Source of the DNA: Vreelandella olivaria | GTDB lineage: Bacteria > Pseudomonadota > Gammaproteobacteria > Pseudomonadales > Halomonadaceae | Direction of reading: 5' to 3' | Assembly (NCBI GenBank): GCA_004295565.1 | Contig: AP019416.1 | Location: 1,612,001-1,676,000 of the forward strand | DNA length: 64,000 nt | Shown: one piece after another, positions 1-8,633 of the stretch | Position numbering within the stretch: position 1 is the stretch's first letter | Layout of the letters: each line of letters begins with the position of its first letter | Made by a program: the position numbers and the translations under genes | Notes under the pieces: model-generated | What the model was told of the DNA's origin: nothing | Seen by the model: the letters and a program-made list of their open reading frames with translations, nothing else | Databases searched by the model: none

Positions 1-1
1 G

Positions 2-480
2 ACTCCCAATATAATAGCCTTTTCTAGCTTGTTAACTGCGACGCATAGATTTTGTAAAGAGTATGGCGTATCAGTTTCAGAGCTAGTGCATGATCAAAGT
101 GATGAATTCAAAGGTACCATGAGGGAGTATCACCGTATGTTCTTCGGTGTTGATTTTGAAGAAGATAAATTCGGTGGCATTCCTCAATTTAAGCAGGTCG
201 AATACGATTTAGGGAATTCAAAATAGAATCTTCAAAAAATCGTATGGTTTACAAGTTGCAGACCTTTTTTTATGGTTGATTCAGCGAGATATTAAAGATA
301 AAAACCTTGAAGAAACCAAAGCCAAGATATTAGATAACTCAGATGACTTTGTTATTTCAAGATCTATGTCTCTAGTAATCATTAAAGCCAGGCAATTTCA
401 ACTAATGCAGCAGGAACTAACCACTGAGATGATAAAGGAAGGTAAAAAGCTAAACAAAAAATTGAAGCTAATCAAAAGGC
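2..480 (+). CDS. DUF3800-like protein, C-terminal part, frameshifted
   Basis: The gene enters from the left edge. The open frame from base 2 to 226 contains the segment 'SELVHDQSDEF', and a second frame from about 213 continues with 'YGLQVADLFLW'. Both resemble the conserved acidic and 'LQxADL' segments of DUF3800 proteins, an uncharacterised family with an RNase H-like fold often found in defence or mobile regions. The two pieces join near 215-225 in an A-rich stretch, so one base is probably missing. The downstream boundary is unclear because the second frame runs without a stop into the next protein. The region is clearly more AT-rich than the rest of the window. The family call is from motif memory only and is tentative. 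Confidence 0.45.
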
Positions 481-488
481 TAAAATGG

Positions 489-1709
489 CAAAGTGAATAT
501 AACAAGGCGCTGCAATCGACTGTCAAACTATCATTCAAATTGCTGCGCAATTACGTGCCAGTTTTTCCAGCGCCTGAGCGCGGCGTTAAGCATCCAATTC
601 GAATCTGGGAATTTATGAATAGTTCTAAGCACCCATTACAGCCTGATGCAACAATTCATAAGATACTTATTTCAACTACTAGCAGGATGGTTGGTGAGTT
701 TATAAGTGATGATATTTTGATCTCTCATGCTTGGCAGAATTTCACAAATTCATCTGGTGCAATCAGGATGGAGGAAAATCCGGTATCTAGATCAGGTTTT
801 ATTATTGCTTTTCAAACTGAGCCATATAGAAAAGAAGCTGGCATTGCGATTCCTGATTACTCTCCTGTTGGAGAGATTGTGTGTTCATACTTATCAGTCT
901 TATTTGGAAAACGGTTTGACTGTCATGGGTTGGTAGAAGGTAGCGGTTTTTCAATACCCCTGATTTGTCCGCATATAGCAGCATATGTAATCCAAAGCTA
1001 CCGTTTAACACACATAAACAACGAAGCTGCTTCAAAATACCATTAAATCTTTCTAGCTTTTCTCCTTTATCCAGAATTTTGACAGGCTCAAATATTGATC
1101 CTGATTTCCAAACAAAATTGAATGCTGCGTGTAAGTTCTATATGCAGGCACTTCAGACTGTGGAGTATGAGCCTGAGGTGGCGTATCTACACTTAATTAC
1201 ATCAGGGGAAATACTTGCAGCATTTTTTAAATATAAAAGGAAGAAATATTAGATCAACAGATATTGGGTGTTCTAAATACTATTGAGAATGAGCTTGAGA
1301 ACGGAGAGAAGATATCTAGGCAGCTTTCGAATCGACTATTGGGCATTAAGAGCGGGTTTGTGAAGTCTCTCTGTTCGTTAGTTGATCAGCGGTTTTTGAG
1401 TCTAGGGAGTCCGATGTAGAATTTGGGTTCTTTAAGGCTGATTTAATTGAGCGAAGTATCGGTGCAGCATACGATTTACGTAGCAAGTATGTTCACACTG
1501 GAGTCCCTTTTGGAAACTGGGTTCAGCCTAGAGGTCATTACACTGATCTCCAGCTTGGTCGCCCCGTAGTTGGTGACAAGGACTTCTCAAAAATACTAGA
1601 GAAGGCACCAACGTTTCTAGGCTTAGAACGTTTCATTCGGTATTGTCTGTTAAATTTCATTGCATCAAATGGTTTTCCTGAGATCTTGGAATATCGAGAC
1701 AATGCTTAA
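489..1709 (+). CDS. HEPN-domain protein, broken by about three frameshifts
   Basis: Four reading frames in succession (to 1046, 965-1252, about 1246-1416, about 1407-1709) encode one plausible protein of about 400 residues. Near the C-terminus it reads 'YDLRSKYVHTG', with R at 1479 and H at 1494. This RxxxxH spacing is the catalytic signature of HEPN ribonucleases found in toxin-antitoxin and abortive-infection proteins. After it come a 'GRPVVGDKDF' stretch and a final helix ending at the TAA at 1707-1709. No start codon can be fixed, because the first frame is continuous with the preceding DUF3800-like segment. The low GC and the attC-like hairpin overlapping the stop suggest an acquired gene. 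Function beyond the HEPN fold is not known. Confidence 0.5.
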
Positions 1710-1770
1710 CAAGCGTAATCACGCGGAACAATTTTCCGCTGCGCTCCAAATTGTCCGGTGTTGCGGGCAT
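1704..1770 (+). repeat. attC-like imperfect hairpin at the end of the HEPN gene
   Basis: The stop codon of the HEPN gene lies in 'GCTTAAC' (1704-1710), which fits an integron R'' box (RYYYAAC). It is followed by an imperfect stem: GGAACAATTT at 1725-1734 pairs with AAATTGTCC at 1748-1756 with one extrahelical base, as in folded attC sites. The expected right-hand core GTTRRRY is not intact (GTGTTGCGGGC at 1758-1768). It may be a degenerate cassette site or merely a transcription terminator hairpin. Confidence 0.3.
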
Positions 1771-2279
1771 TATATCAGTGTCGCCTTAAAGTCCGTTTCT
1801 GGGCGATCCTGTGTGAAAACACTCTGGCTGTCCTGAAGGATAAGCTTGTACGTTAAATCTGGAGCAAGCTTGCCATGCAACTACCTCAGAATTTACGAGA
1901 GAGCACCAATATTGATTGATTTTTGACCGGCGTGAGACGCTCCAAACGTTTTCACACGGCCTCGGCCGTAAGCAGTCCATCTGTGCCGCAAACTGAATCG
2001 CGAGTGGTGTTATCCAACGATAAGCCGTTAGCGGGTTGCAGATGGAGGTGTCTGGTATACGGTGTGGTATATTGGTTTTTTATATTTCATGTTAAGGCCA
2101 TATAATTCAATCGCTTATTGTATTTTTTAAACTCCTGCCAGGACGCCAGCGGCCATTATATCTTAGCTTTTTCCTCGCCCTCCACCTTCATTTCCCCGTC
2201 CATTCCCCAACAACTGCACACATCAGGTATCCTCTGCACATGCCTATCCCCCGGCTATCTAATCCCAAGGAAGTTGCCC
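1771..2279. other. Intergenic stretch without a convincing gene
   Basis: I see no supported coding sequence here. The short open frames on both strands have no family resemblance. The stretch holds a 10-bp inverted repeat, GTGTGAAAAC at 1811-1820 and GTTTTCACAC at 1946-1955, and AAGCTTG/CAAGCTT pairs between them. This could be a remnant of a mobile element. The promoter of creA should lie in the 3' part. Confidence 0.4.
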
Positions 2280-2766
2280 ATGTTGTTGCCAAAACGCGCT
2301 GCCCTCACATCGCTCATTGCCATGTTTGCGCTACTGCCGCCCACACTATTCGCCCAGGATGCCCACATTGGCAGCGTGCGTACCGAGTTCAAGCTGCTGG
2401 GCCCGAACAACACCATTGAGGTGGAGCGCTTCGATGACCCGAAGGTTCAGGGTATCTCCTGTTATCTCTCCTACTCACAGATTGGCGGGATCTCCGGTGC
2501 GGTGGGGCTGGCTGAGGAGGCCAGTGAGGCGAGCGTATTCGTCGGCAGACGGGGAGATTGTCTTCGACCCTGCGGAAGTAGAGGAGCAAGAGGTGATTTT
2601 TAGTCAACGTCGCTCGGCGCTTTTCAAGAATATGCGTGTGGTGCGCATGCATGATGCCGAAACCCAGACTTTTGTGTACCTGACCTATAGCACCAAGCTG
2701 GTCGATGGCTCGCCTAAAAATGCGATTACGGCTGTCCACTACGGTGATTTAGGAGGCGAGCAATAA
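2280..2766 (+). CDS. creA: CreA family protein, one frameshift
   Basis: CreA is a small exported protein of unknown biochemical role, widespread in Proteobacteria. The ATG at 2280 follows an AAGGAAG ribosome site and opens a signal peptide ending near 'TLFAQD'. The mature part shows the family segments 'IGSVRTEFKLLGPN', 'FDDPKVQGISCYLS' and, after a frame change near 2540-2550, 'FVYLTYSTKLVDGSPKN'. Restored length is about 162 residues, normal for the family. The break lies in the middle of the domain and the downstream frame is fully conserved, which points to a sequencing indel. The gene stands alone, convergent with the CAP-domain gene. Confidence 0.85.
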
Positions 2767-2781
2767 TTGACTCGTGGGCGC

Positions 2782-3285
2782 TTAGCGCGGGTTGCCGAAC
2801 GTTTGTGTCCAGTAGGTTGAGTAGCGCGACTCCGAATTTTCGGCTTTCGCCATGCCCATTTCGGTAAAGGCGTCATTCATAAGGTTGCGGCAATGGCCGG
2901 GGCTGTCTAGCCAGCCTTCCACCACGGCGGAAACGGAGGTGTGGCCCGCGGCGATATTCTCACCCACGGCTTGCCACAGGTAATCCTGATTGCCCACCCG
3001 TTGCTCGATACCTGCGCCCTCCGGGCCGGTATGGCTAAAGTAGTCGTTCTCGGCCATGTCCTGGGAGTGGCTGTTGGCCGCTGCTTCCAGCTTGCAGCTC
3101 CAGGTTAACGGCTCTGCGGCTTCAAACTGTTGGCCACCGCATTGGCGTGCTTGGCGACGCGCTTCGTTGACTTGAGACAGCATTGCCTGCTGCTGATCGT
3201 TGAGCTCGCATTCACCCTGATGATGGGTAGCATCATCACTCTGGGGCTGATCATTGGCCCAAGAGGTGGATGAACCCAGGAGCAT
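2782..3285 (-). CDS. CAP (SCP/PR-1-like) domain secreted protein
   Basis: The product is a CAP-superfamily extracytoplasmic protein of 167 residues. Family hallmarks are 'LTWSCKLEAAANSHSQDMA', the 'YFSHTGPEG' segment, 'VGENIAAGH' and 'WLDSPGHCRNLM', which supply the histidine and glutamate residues of the CAP cleft. Bacterial CAP proteins are exported and mostly of unknown activity. The annotated ATG gives only ten residues before the likely cleavage site (...TSWA). The open frame upstream is hydrophobic (LFSLIVIM) but lacks a good start and overlaps the terminator of the previous gene, so the true N-terminus may be hidden by an indel. Confidence 0.8.
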   Translation of the reverse strand: MLLGSSTSWANDQPQSDDATHHQGECELNDQQQAMLSQVNEARRQARQCGGQQFEAAEPLTWSCKLEAAANSHSQDMAENDYFSHTGPEGAGIEQRVGNQDYLWQAVGENIAAGHTSVSAVVEGWLDSPGHCRNLMNDAFTEMGMAKAENSESRYSTYWTQTFGNPR

Positions 3286-3301
3286 GATGACGATCAGGCT
3301 G

Positions 3302-3326
3302 AAAAGCGCCCCGGCAGCGGGGCGCT
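3302..3326 (-). terminator. Rho-independent terminator of the PNPOx-like gene
   Basis: An 8-bp GC stem, AGCGCCCC at 3305-3312 with GGGGCGCT at 3319-3326, has a six-base loop. On the minus strand it is followed by TTTTC. It lies just after the corrected stop codon of the upstream gene (3337-3339). Confidence 0.75.
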
Positions 3327-3336
3327 TGGGTAGAAG

Positions 3337-3824
3337 TTACCCACCGAACTTCTCATTCTCACCAAGGTTCGGAGTGGCATCCTTTTGAGGTTGGCTTTGG
3401 CGATTTCGTAGAGCTGGAACGTCTTGCTCTCTTTGGCTTTCCAGTGCTCACCCATCTCTACTTTAATTTCCAACAGGGCGACGTCAGGGTCGTCTTTACC
3501 TTCCGGGAACCAGGCGGCGATGAAGGGGTTCCAGTATTTCTCGATCAGTTCGCGGTTATCGGTCAGGTTGGCTTTTCCCGATAGCGAGACGTAGACGCCG
3601 TCCTCCTGGTCAGAGAAGCTAAGGCACACATCGTGATCGCTTTTGGTTTCAAACACCTTTTCGGCACTGCGGCGGGTGAAGAACCACAGGGTGCCATCGT
3701 ACTCATCTTGCACCAAGTGCATGGGCCGGGCGCGCGGTGTGTCGTTATCCAACGTCACCAGCATGCCGACTTTGATATCTTTGATCATCTTCCAGATTTT
3801 CTGCTTATGCTCTGGGCTGGACAT
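3337..3824 (-). CDS. Pyridoxamine 5'-phosphate oxidase-like general stress protein, one frameshift
   Basis: This is a small flavin-binding split-barrel protein of the general stress protein 26 group. The sequence reads 'MSSPEHKQKIWKMIKDI', then 'GMLVTLDNDTPRARPM', 'LWFFTRRSAEKV' and 'EHWKAKESKTFQLYEIAKA'. The open frame continues through the terminator to 3294 and gives a tail unlike the family. Shifting one base at the TTTT run at 3383-3386 gives the usual ending 'NLGENEKFGG' and a stop at 3337-3339, just ahead of the terminator. This is one of the clearest signs that the frameshifts in this window are homopolymer errors. It is probably monocistronic. Confidence 0.8.
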
Positions 3825-3930
3825 AATTTCACTTTCCTTATGAAATGGGTTTATATGTGAACACGACCATCTTTATGTATATGGCCTGTATAAGGCTAGC
3901 TGCTATTTTCGATAACAGCAAACCGAGTCT

Positions 3931-3957
3931 CCTGCATGCCTCTCGGAAGATGCAGGC
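3931..3957 (-). terminator. Hairpin after the LprI-like gene
   Basis: CCTGCAT at 3931-3937 pairs with ATGCAGG at 3950-3956, directly downstream of the stop of the minus-strand LprI-like gene. The T-rich side is on the plus strand (CTTTTATT), so it is a weak or bidirectional terminator. Confidence 0.4.
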
Positions 3958-3959
3958 TT

Positions 3960-4355
3960 TTATTCCATGGGTTGCATGAGTGCTTCGAGCTCATCTGCGC
4001 GATTGGTCGTTTCGGTGAGTACGCAAGAGTTGGCACTGATCCGCGCCAGGGTGCCACCTTCTGGGTCGGCATAAAAATCACAGTTAGCCTCCTTATACGC
4101 AATCCAAGCTCGCTGGGCGGTTAGCAGTTGCTCTTTACGACTATCACTCAACTGGCTGCGCAGTTGCTGGTAGTTGTCGTTGAGCCGCTTATCTTCGCGT
4201 TCAAACTCTTCGGTAATGCAGGCCACAATGTCTACGGTGGTGACCGCGCTTTCCAAACAGGCATCATGAGACTGCCGGGCTTCTTCACCATAAACGACAG
4301 CACTCGCCAGTAGAGTAGTGCTGAACAGGCAGAGCGGAAGTAGGGAGTGTTTCAT
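3960..4355 (-). CDS. LprI-like (DUF1311) periplasmic protein
   Basis: A 131-residue protein with an N-terminal signal peptide (cleavage expected near 'VVYGEEA') and one DUF1311/LprI domain. It carries the conserved 'DACLESA', 'ECI'-like 'ACITEEFEREDKRLNDNYQQL' region, 'LTAQRAWIAYKEANCDF' and a final 'SCVLTETTNRADEL'. The family includes the mycobacterial lysozyme inhibitor LprI, but most members are uncharacterised periplasmic proteins. The four cysteines fit two disulphides. The gene is complete and stands alone. Confidence 0.8.
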   Translation of the reverse strand: MKHSLLPLCLFSTTLLASAVVYGEEARQSHDACLESAVTTVDIVACITEEFEREDKRLNDNYQQLRSQLSDSRKEQLLTAQRAWIAYKEANCDFYADPEGGTLARISANSCVLTETTNRADELEALMQPME

Positions 4356-4470
4356 TAGGCTTTTTCTCTATTTCGGTGCTGACACTGGGTTAATGGGATT
4401 GGCAACTTCGTCATTGATCTACGAATATGAAGGGTAGTCGATGAAAGGCTAGGGACGAAGGAAGATCACA

Positions 4471-4730
4471 ATGTCGGGATGTATGGGTAACTTATATCGC
4501 TACTTAGCAATGCCAGCAGTGCTGCTGCTCGCCGGTTGTGCCAACGGCGGGGTGGCCCTGATTCTGAAAACCAGATGACGCAATATGCCGCTGAATACTG
4601 CAGAAGCCTTAGCGGGGAGAATGAAATTCGCGAAAGCAGCCTGGGCACCGGTCGCTACTGCCGCTTGCCTGATGGCCGGGTTGAAAATGAGTGGAAGTTA
4701 TACCGTACTGAGCGTCTCGATAATGACTAG
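4471..4730 (+). CDS. DUF333-type lipoprotein, one frameshift
   Basis: The ATG at 4471 follows an AAGGAAG ribosome site. It opens a lipoprotein signal ending in 'LLLAGC', with the lipobox cysteine. The first frame stops early. The protein continues in the next frame from about 4550 with 'AAEYCRSLSG' and 'YCRLPDGRVENEWKLYR', the pattern of DUF333 (putative haemolysin-like) small lipoproteins. The frame change is in a GGCGGGGTGG run near 4540-4555. Restored length is about 86 residues. It is expected to be anchored in a membrane facing the periplasm, and its function is unknown. Confidence 0.7.
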
Positions 4731-4776
4731 TCGGCACCTTTGATGCCGCTGAGGTCAGTCACTGGATGTAAAGGGC

Positions 4777-5094
4777 TTAGCTGTTCTTGGCGGTATGTCT
4801 TTTTTGAAACTCAATCAGAACTGCTAGCAGCCCGCACGCCAGTGCTGGCAGTAGCACATCAAGCACTGAGTCTAACGTCCAGGCACGCCAGACGCCTTCA
4901 AACATACCGACCGGTAGCGTTTCACCCCACGCCCAGCCACGTTGAATGCCTAGCCGGTATTCGTGCTGCGCGATCTCGCGCCCGAGCAGTATTGCCAGCG
5001 GAATAACGCCGGCCACGCGAGCAGAGACAAACGGCAGTAGTGAGAGTTGAATAAGCAAAGCGATAATAACGTGCTCTAAATGTGTAACGTCCAT
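4777..5094 (-). CDS. Small inner-membrane protein at the end of the GAK operon
   Basis: I prefer the ATG at 5094 (MDVTHLEHVI), eight bases after an AGGAG site; longer starts back to 5244 lack support. The resulting protein of about 105 residues has about three hydrophobic segments ('IIALLIQLSLLPFV', 'GVIPLAILLG', 'LPALACGLLAVLI') and a conserved-looking 'RAWTLDSVLDVLLPA' stretch between the last two. I do not recognise the family. It is the last gene in the direction of the GAK operon, about 100 bases after the amphi-Trp gene, so co-transcription is possible but not shown. Confidence 0.6.
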   Translation of the reverse strand: MDVTHLEHVIIALLIQLSLLPFVSARVAGVIPLAILLGREIAQHEYRLGIQRGWAWGETLPVGMFEGVWRAWTLDSVLDVLLPALACGLLAVLIEFQKRHTAKNS

Positions 5095-5197
5095 TTCCAT
5101 GCTCCTACCGCCTTTCCTGAGCCGAAAGGGCTCTGGCGCGAACATGGGCATCATACTCCCATATTCATGGTGGTAGGGCACGGGGCGTCTGTGGCGC

Positions 5198-5479
5198 CTA
5201 GTGTTTACCCGCCTTGGTTTTAATTTTGGGTGGCGTATCGGCAAGCGCTTTCTCTTTGGTGCGCCATTTAATCTTTACTTCCACCTCCTGTTTGTCGCCT
5301 TCATCACTGGCGCGTAGGGAGACTTGGAGCAACTGCTGGGGCGTCAGCACTAGCTCGCCTTCGCTCTCCTGGAACGCTAGCTCGCCTTTATTGATCGCAT
5401 TTGCCAGGGTGATCAACAGCTCCTGCGTTGCCTGACGATCCAGCAGCGAGTCGTGGCTGAATTTGGTTTTAGACTTCAT
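5198..5479 (-). CDS. amphi-Trp domain protein
   Basis: A 93-residue protein with the amphi-Trp domain layout: an N-terminal helix ('RQATQELLITLANAINKGEL'), a strand ('LVLTPQQLLQVSLRAS') and the final amphipathic strand ending in tryptophan ('EVEVKIKWRTKEK'). Small amphi-Trp proteins are named for this motif and co-occur with the GAK system; their biochemical role is unknown. The ATG directly follows the stop of the metallophosphoesterase gene (TAAATG), which indicates translational coupling within the operon. Confidence 0.8.
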   Translation of the reverse strand: MKSKTKFSHDSLLDRQATQELLITLANAINKGELAFQESEGELVLTPQQLLQVSLRASDEGDKQEVEVKIKWRTKEKALADTPPKIKTKAGKH

Positions 5480-6818
5480 TTAGTGGGCTCCCACCCGTTT
5501 CCCTTTGAGGCCGGGGTTGAACACTTTTACCTGAGGGTAATCACAGCTAAGGCCGATGACGCCGCGCTTTTTGTCGATTAACGTTACCCCCACACCGCAG
5601 CCATCGAGCCCCTCGTTTTTACGCGAGTGGGCGTCCAGGGTAATATCGGCTTCGATATGGATAAGGCCGTTTTTAAGCGTGACCCGCTGGCCAAAGTGTT
5701 GGTTGATATGGCCGTGAACCAGCACCTGAATGCCTGCCTGCCGGGCGGTATAGGCGCCGCGGGGGGTAAGGGGCAGGTCGGCTTTACGGTATTTGGTTCT
5801 GAAGGTGTTGGCCAACGAGCCGTAATAGAAACTAAACAGATTCTGGTGCATCAGGTTTTGTTTGAAGGCGCGGTTGGCATACTTGACGCCGTGATTGGCG
5901 AGCAGTTCGGCCATATGGTCATCGAGGCCCGCATGCAGAAACAGAAAAGAGCCACGCTTTTTGACCAGCCGCATGCGGCGGAAAAACCAGCTAAACTCCC
6001 CCGACTTTTTCAGGAACAGCGAACGGCACTTCATAGCGGCGGCGTAGACTTGAGAAAGCGACAGGCCGTTTTTTGCACAGTGCGCTTCAAAGTTCTGGGC
6101 TTTGGTCGTCATCTTGCTAATTTCACGCGCTATGCCCTCATCAGTCAGAAACCCGGCGGCATAGAAGGGGAAGTTCTCGAACCAGTCGCTGCCGGGAAAT
6201 AGCGCTTGTCGGCACGCCTGCTCGGACGGTAAGCCTTTGTCCCACTGGGTGTCGGCCAGGTATTGATCGAATACCTCTTTAAACAGTGGTATGACCTTCT
6301 TGCCCATGCGCACAAAGAGGTGCTGGCTACCGGCGTCCGTGTCGCGTTCCAGGAAAGCAGCCCCATCAGCAGGCGCAGATCATGGTTACCGGCCAGCAGG
6401 GTGACCTTGGCGTTGAGGCGGTATAAGTGGGCCAGGCTGCGCAGCATCATCAGATTGCTAGGGCCCTTATCCAGGCAGTCGCCGCCCACCACGATGTCGG
6501 CTTTTTTGCCGAATTTGGTCAATGCATATTCACATAAATGAGCACCGTCACGCTCGATCACCCCGGCGGCAATCAGCGATGCCTCAAAGGCTTCGGCATC
6601 CGCGTGGGGGTCTGAAATAAACACCACCGGCTTTTTGGGCCAGGAGAAGCCCTTTTCTGCGCGCGCTTAACAAAGGTACTTAGCGCCTCGTCATGATTGA
6701 CCGAGCTGGAGTCGTCGGGCCAGGGCGTCCACTCCGTTGGCAGGCGAGCCAGGATGGCATTGTGATAGGGGTGGTCGGTCACTTTTGGAATAACATTGAA
6801 CGCGGTCATGGAAGCCAT
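5480..6818 (-). CDS. Calcineurin-like metallophosphoesterase of the GAK operon, two frameshifts
   Basis: Three frames join into about 446 residues. The N-terminal part starts at 6818 (MASMTAFNVIP). After a frame change in a C3T4 run near 6655 comes 'VVFISDPHADAEAF', then 'GGDCLDKGPSN' and 'LLAGNHDLR', the metal-binding DxH, GDxxD and GNHD blocks of calcineurin-like phosphatases. After a second change near 6355 the protein continues with 'FVRMGKKVIPLFKEVFD' and a long C-terminal region containing 'VLVHGHINQHF', the last metal-binding histidines. It most likely acts as a phosphatase on a protein or small molecule phosphorylated by the neighbouring kinases, but this is inference from context. 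It is coupled to the amphi-Trp gene. Confidence 0.8.
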
Positions 6819-6836
6819 CTTGTAGGTCGCTATTGT

Positions 6837-7526
6837 TTAATCGAGTGGGTCTGCCGACTGGCGCTGTTTCCAGTTGCCGTACAGTCGGTTCCAGCCTTGG
6901 TGATGCCGCTCGAAAACGACCGGATGACCATGAAACATACTTAACCGTTTAATATCGCTGAAGGGGATGACGTTTAAATGATAGCTCGCATGGCGAAGGG
7001 AGGCGCCGTGACCCACCACCAGTTGCAGTTGCTTACCCGCAAACCGTGGCGATGGCGCTAAAAGCGTTTGTAGATGGGCAGCAACCCGTTCGCCAGCCTC
7101 TAACAGGGACTCCGCGCCATCGAAAGGCAGTCTAAAGTCGCTGGTTGATTTCCAGCCCGCTGGAAGCGGCTCAAGGCGGGGGTCTAAAGCAACGATGCGC
7201 TCTATTTCCTGAACGCTAAGGTTGGCCAGCGCCCCAACGCTGCGTTCACAAAGTGCCGAGAAGCTACATAAACTGGGTGGTTGTATAAAAAACGGGGCTA
7301 GCTCTTCCCGGTAGATCTCGGCGGTTTGCCAGGCTCTTAACAGCGTCGAGCAGTGTATCTCGGCATTGAGCTGATAGCCTGATGTGGCTAGCCATGCGCC
7401 GAATTGCTGCGCCTGCTCTCGAACCTCTTCCGCACCTTTTTCCGTGAGAGGGTAGGGCTGCAGGGCGCTGGGCGTATTCGCCAGCTGTGCATACTCGCCG
7501 TGGCGAATCAGTGCCAGCGCCACCAT
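6837..7526 (-). CDS. Histidine phosphatase superfamily protein
   Basis: A 229-residue member of the histidine phosphatase (phosphoglycerate mutase/SixA-like) superfamily. The N-terminal 'ALIRHGEY' carries the catalytic RHG triplet, 'HCSTLLRAWQTAEIY' the second arginine region and 'LVVGHGASLRHASY' the second catalytic histidine. The start overlaps the stop of the HprK-related kinase gene (TGATG), so both are made from one transcript. Together with the metallophosphoesterase it gives the GAK operon two phosphatases facing at least two predicted kinases. Confidence 0.85.
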   Translation of the reverse strand: MVALALIRHGEYAQLANTPSALQPYPLTEKGAEEVREQAQQFGAWLATSGYQLNAEIHCSTLLRAWQTAEIYREELAPFFIQPPSLCSFSALCERSVGALANLSVQEIERIVALDPRLEPLPAGWKSTSDFRLPFDGAESLLEAGERVAAHLQTLLAPSPRFAGKQLQLVVGHGASLRHASYHLNVIPFSDIKRLSMFHGHPVVFERHHQGWNRLYGNWKQRQSADPLD

Positions 7527-8633
7527 CAGAGAATGCCCCTATTTTGGAGTAGCCCAATGGCCCGTGCAAAGTCGATAGCACCAGTGAGACGCAGCACGTC
7601 AACGCCCGCTAGGTGGTCGGCATAGGCCTGGTTAGATGGGGCTTGCTCGGCAGGGAAATGGCCATCCGCGCGCTGAAAAAACGGCCCTGGGCTTTTGCGT
7701 AAGCCCTCCAGGGACTCTGGCGTGGTGGCGATATCCACGCTGCTCAGCGCGGTGGACGCCGTGGAGTCTAATGCCCAGTCCAGCAGTACCAGGTGTTTGA
7801 GCGTACCGGAGAGGGCGGTTTTGTTTGCGCCGTAGGCGTTGGGGATCAGCACATCGTACTTCTGCTCGATATCCCATAGCTGGCTGCTGGGCAGGTGCTC
7901 AAACCGTGCGCGCTCCTGCGCGGGCAGTATGTCGATCAAGCGCGGGGAGTTGATCAGCGTGCCTGGATTAACCCGGGGTGTTTGGCGACCCCGAGAACGC
8001 TTACCTGGCCGTTTGCGGGCTTAAACAGAATCCGGTCATTGGAGAGAAAACGCGCCTGTGCGGTTTCCAGCGCTTTCAGCATCAGGGTGGATTTACCGCC
8101 ACCGGAACTGGCGGCAATGGCCGTGACGTTGCCATCGATATCGAAAGCCGAGGCGTGGCCAAGCAGATAACCATGGCGTTGGTGATGATTAAGAAACTGG
8201 TTGTTAATAAAGTTGATGACTTGTGAGGGGTGCCTGGTTAATTCACCCACCGCGACCGGCGCCGTTAACGACTGGAACAGCACCATCCCGGTGCGTACTT
8301 TATGAATCCAGCGCCCTTGGGGCGTATCCACGTAGGCCTCTTTCAGGCCTAGCGCGCTGGTTTTGGCCCGCTTGACCGCTATCCACTCGCGGCCGCTGGT
8401 ATCCACCTGCTGATCCAGTAGCCATACCGGTAGCTCTGGCTGATCAATGGTAGGGACTTCTTTGGGGAGCAGACCAGACGCCGTTAAGCCAGCATAGTAA
8501 ACCTCCAGGTGCTCAAGAATGGCCGGCTGGTCGGCCAGCACGCGCACCGTTAAGCCATTGAACGTCAGCGGTAGCGCATAGTGACACGCGGCCTTGGCCT
8601 GAATGATGTGCTGGTCGTCAAAAGGTTGATCAT
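7526..8633 (-). CDS. HprK-related kinase B (GAK system), frameshifted
   Basis: The protein shows 'TAIAASSGGGKSTLML' (Walker A), 'RFLSNDRILF' and 'ANKTALSGTLKHLVLLDW', as in HprK-type P-loop kinases; the family is named HprK-related kinase B in GAK systems. The frame changes near 7978 at CCCCGGG, giving 'VAKHPRVNPGTLINSPRL' across the join. I place the start at the ATG at 8633, which overlaps the ATP-grasp stop (TAATG) and needs one added T in the TTTT run near 8622, giving MINLFDDQH. The uncorrected open frame instead starts at a TTG at 8667 with an unlikely glutamine-rich leader. The substrate is unknown; HPr itself is not encoded nearby. Confidence 0.8.

Noticed and set aside
1-226. Helix-turn-helix (XRE) regulator end
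   Set aside because: The segment 'CKEYGVSVSELV' first looked like an XRE helix, but together with 'HDQSDEF' and the following 'LQVADL' it fits a DUF3800-like protein better.
1786-2105. Two small open frames (1786-1980 minus, 1923-2105 plus)
   Set aside because: They overlap each other, have no ribosome site or family resemblance, and cover the inverted-repeat region.
2118-2279. N-terminal extension of CreA
   Set aside because: The frame is open upstream, but the ATG at 2280 has a ribosome site and a proper signal peptide; the extension has no family match.
5627-6202. 191-residue plus-strand open frame
   Set aside because: It lies exactly opposite the metallophosphoesterase gene, which has clear motifs; typical antisense shadow of a GC-rich gene.
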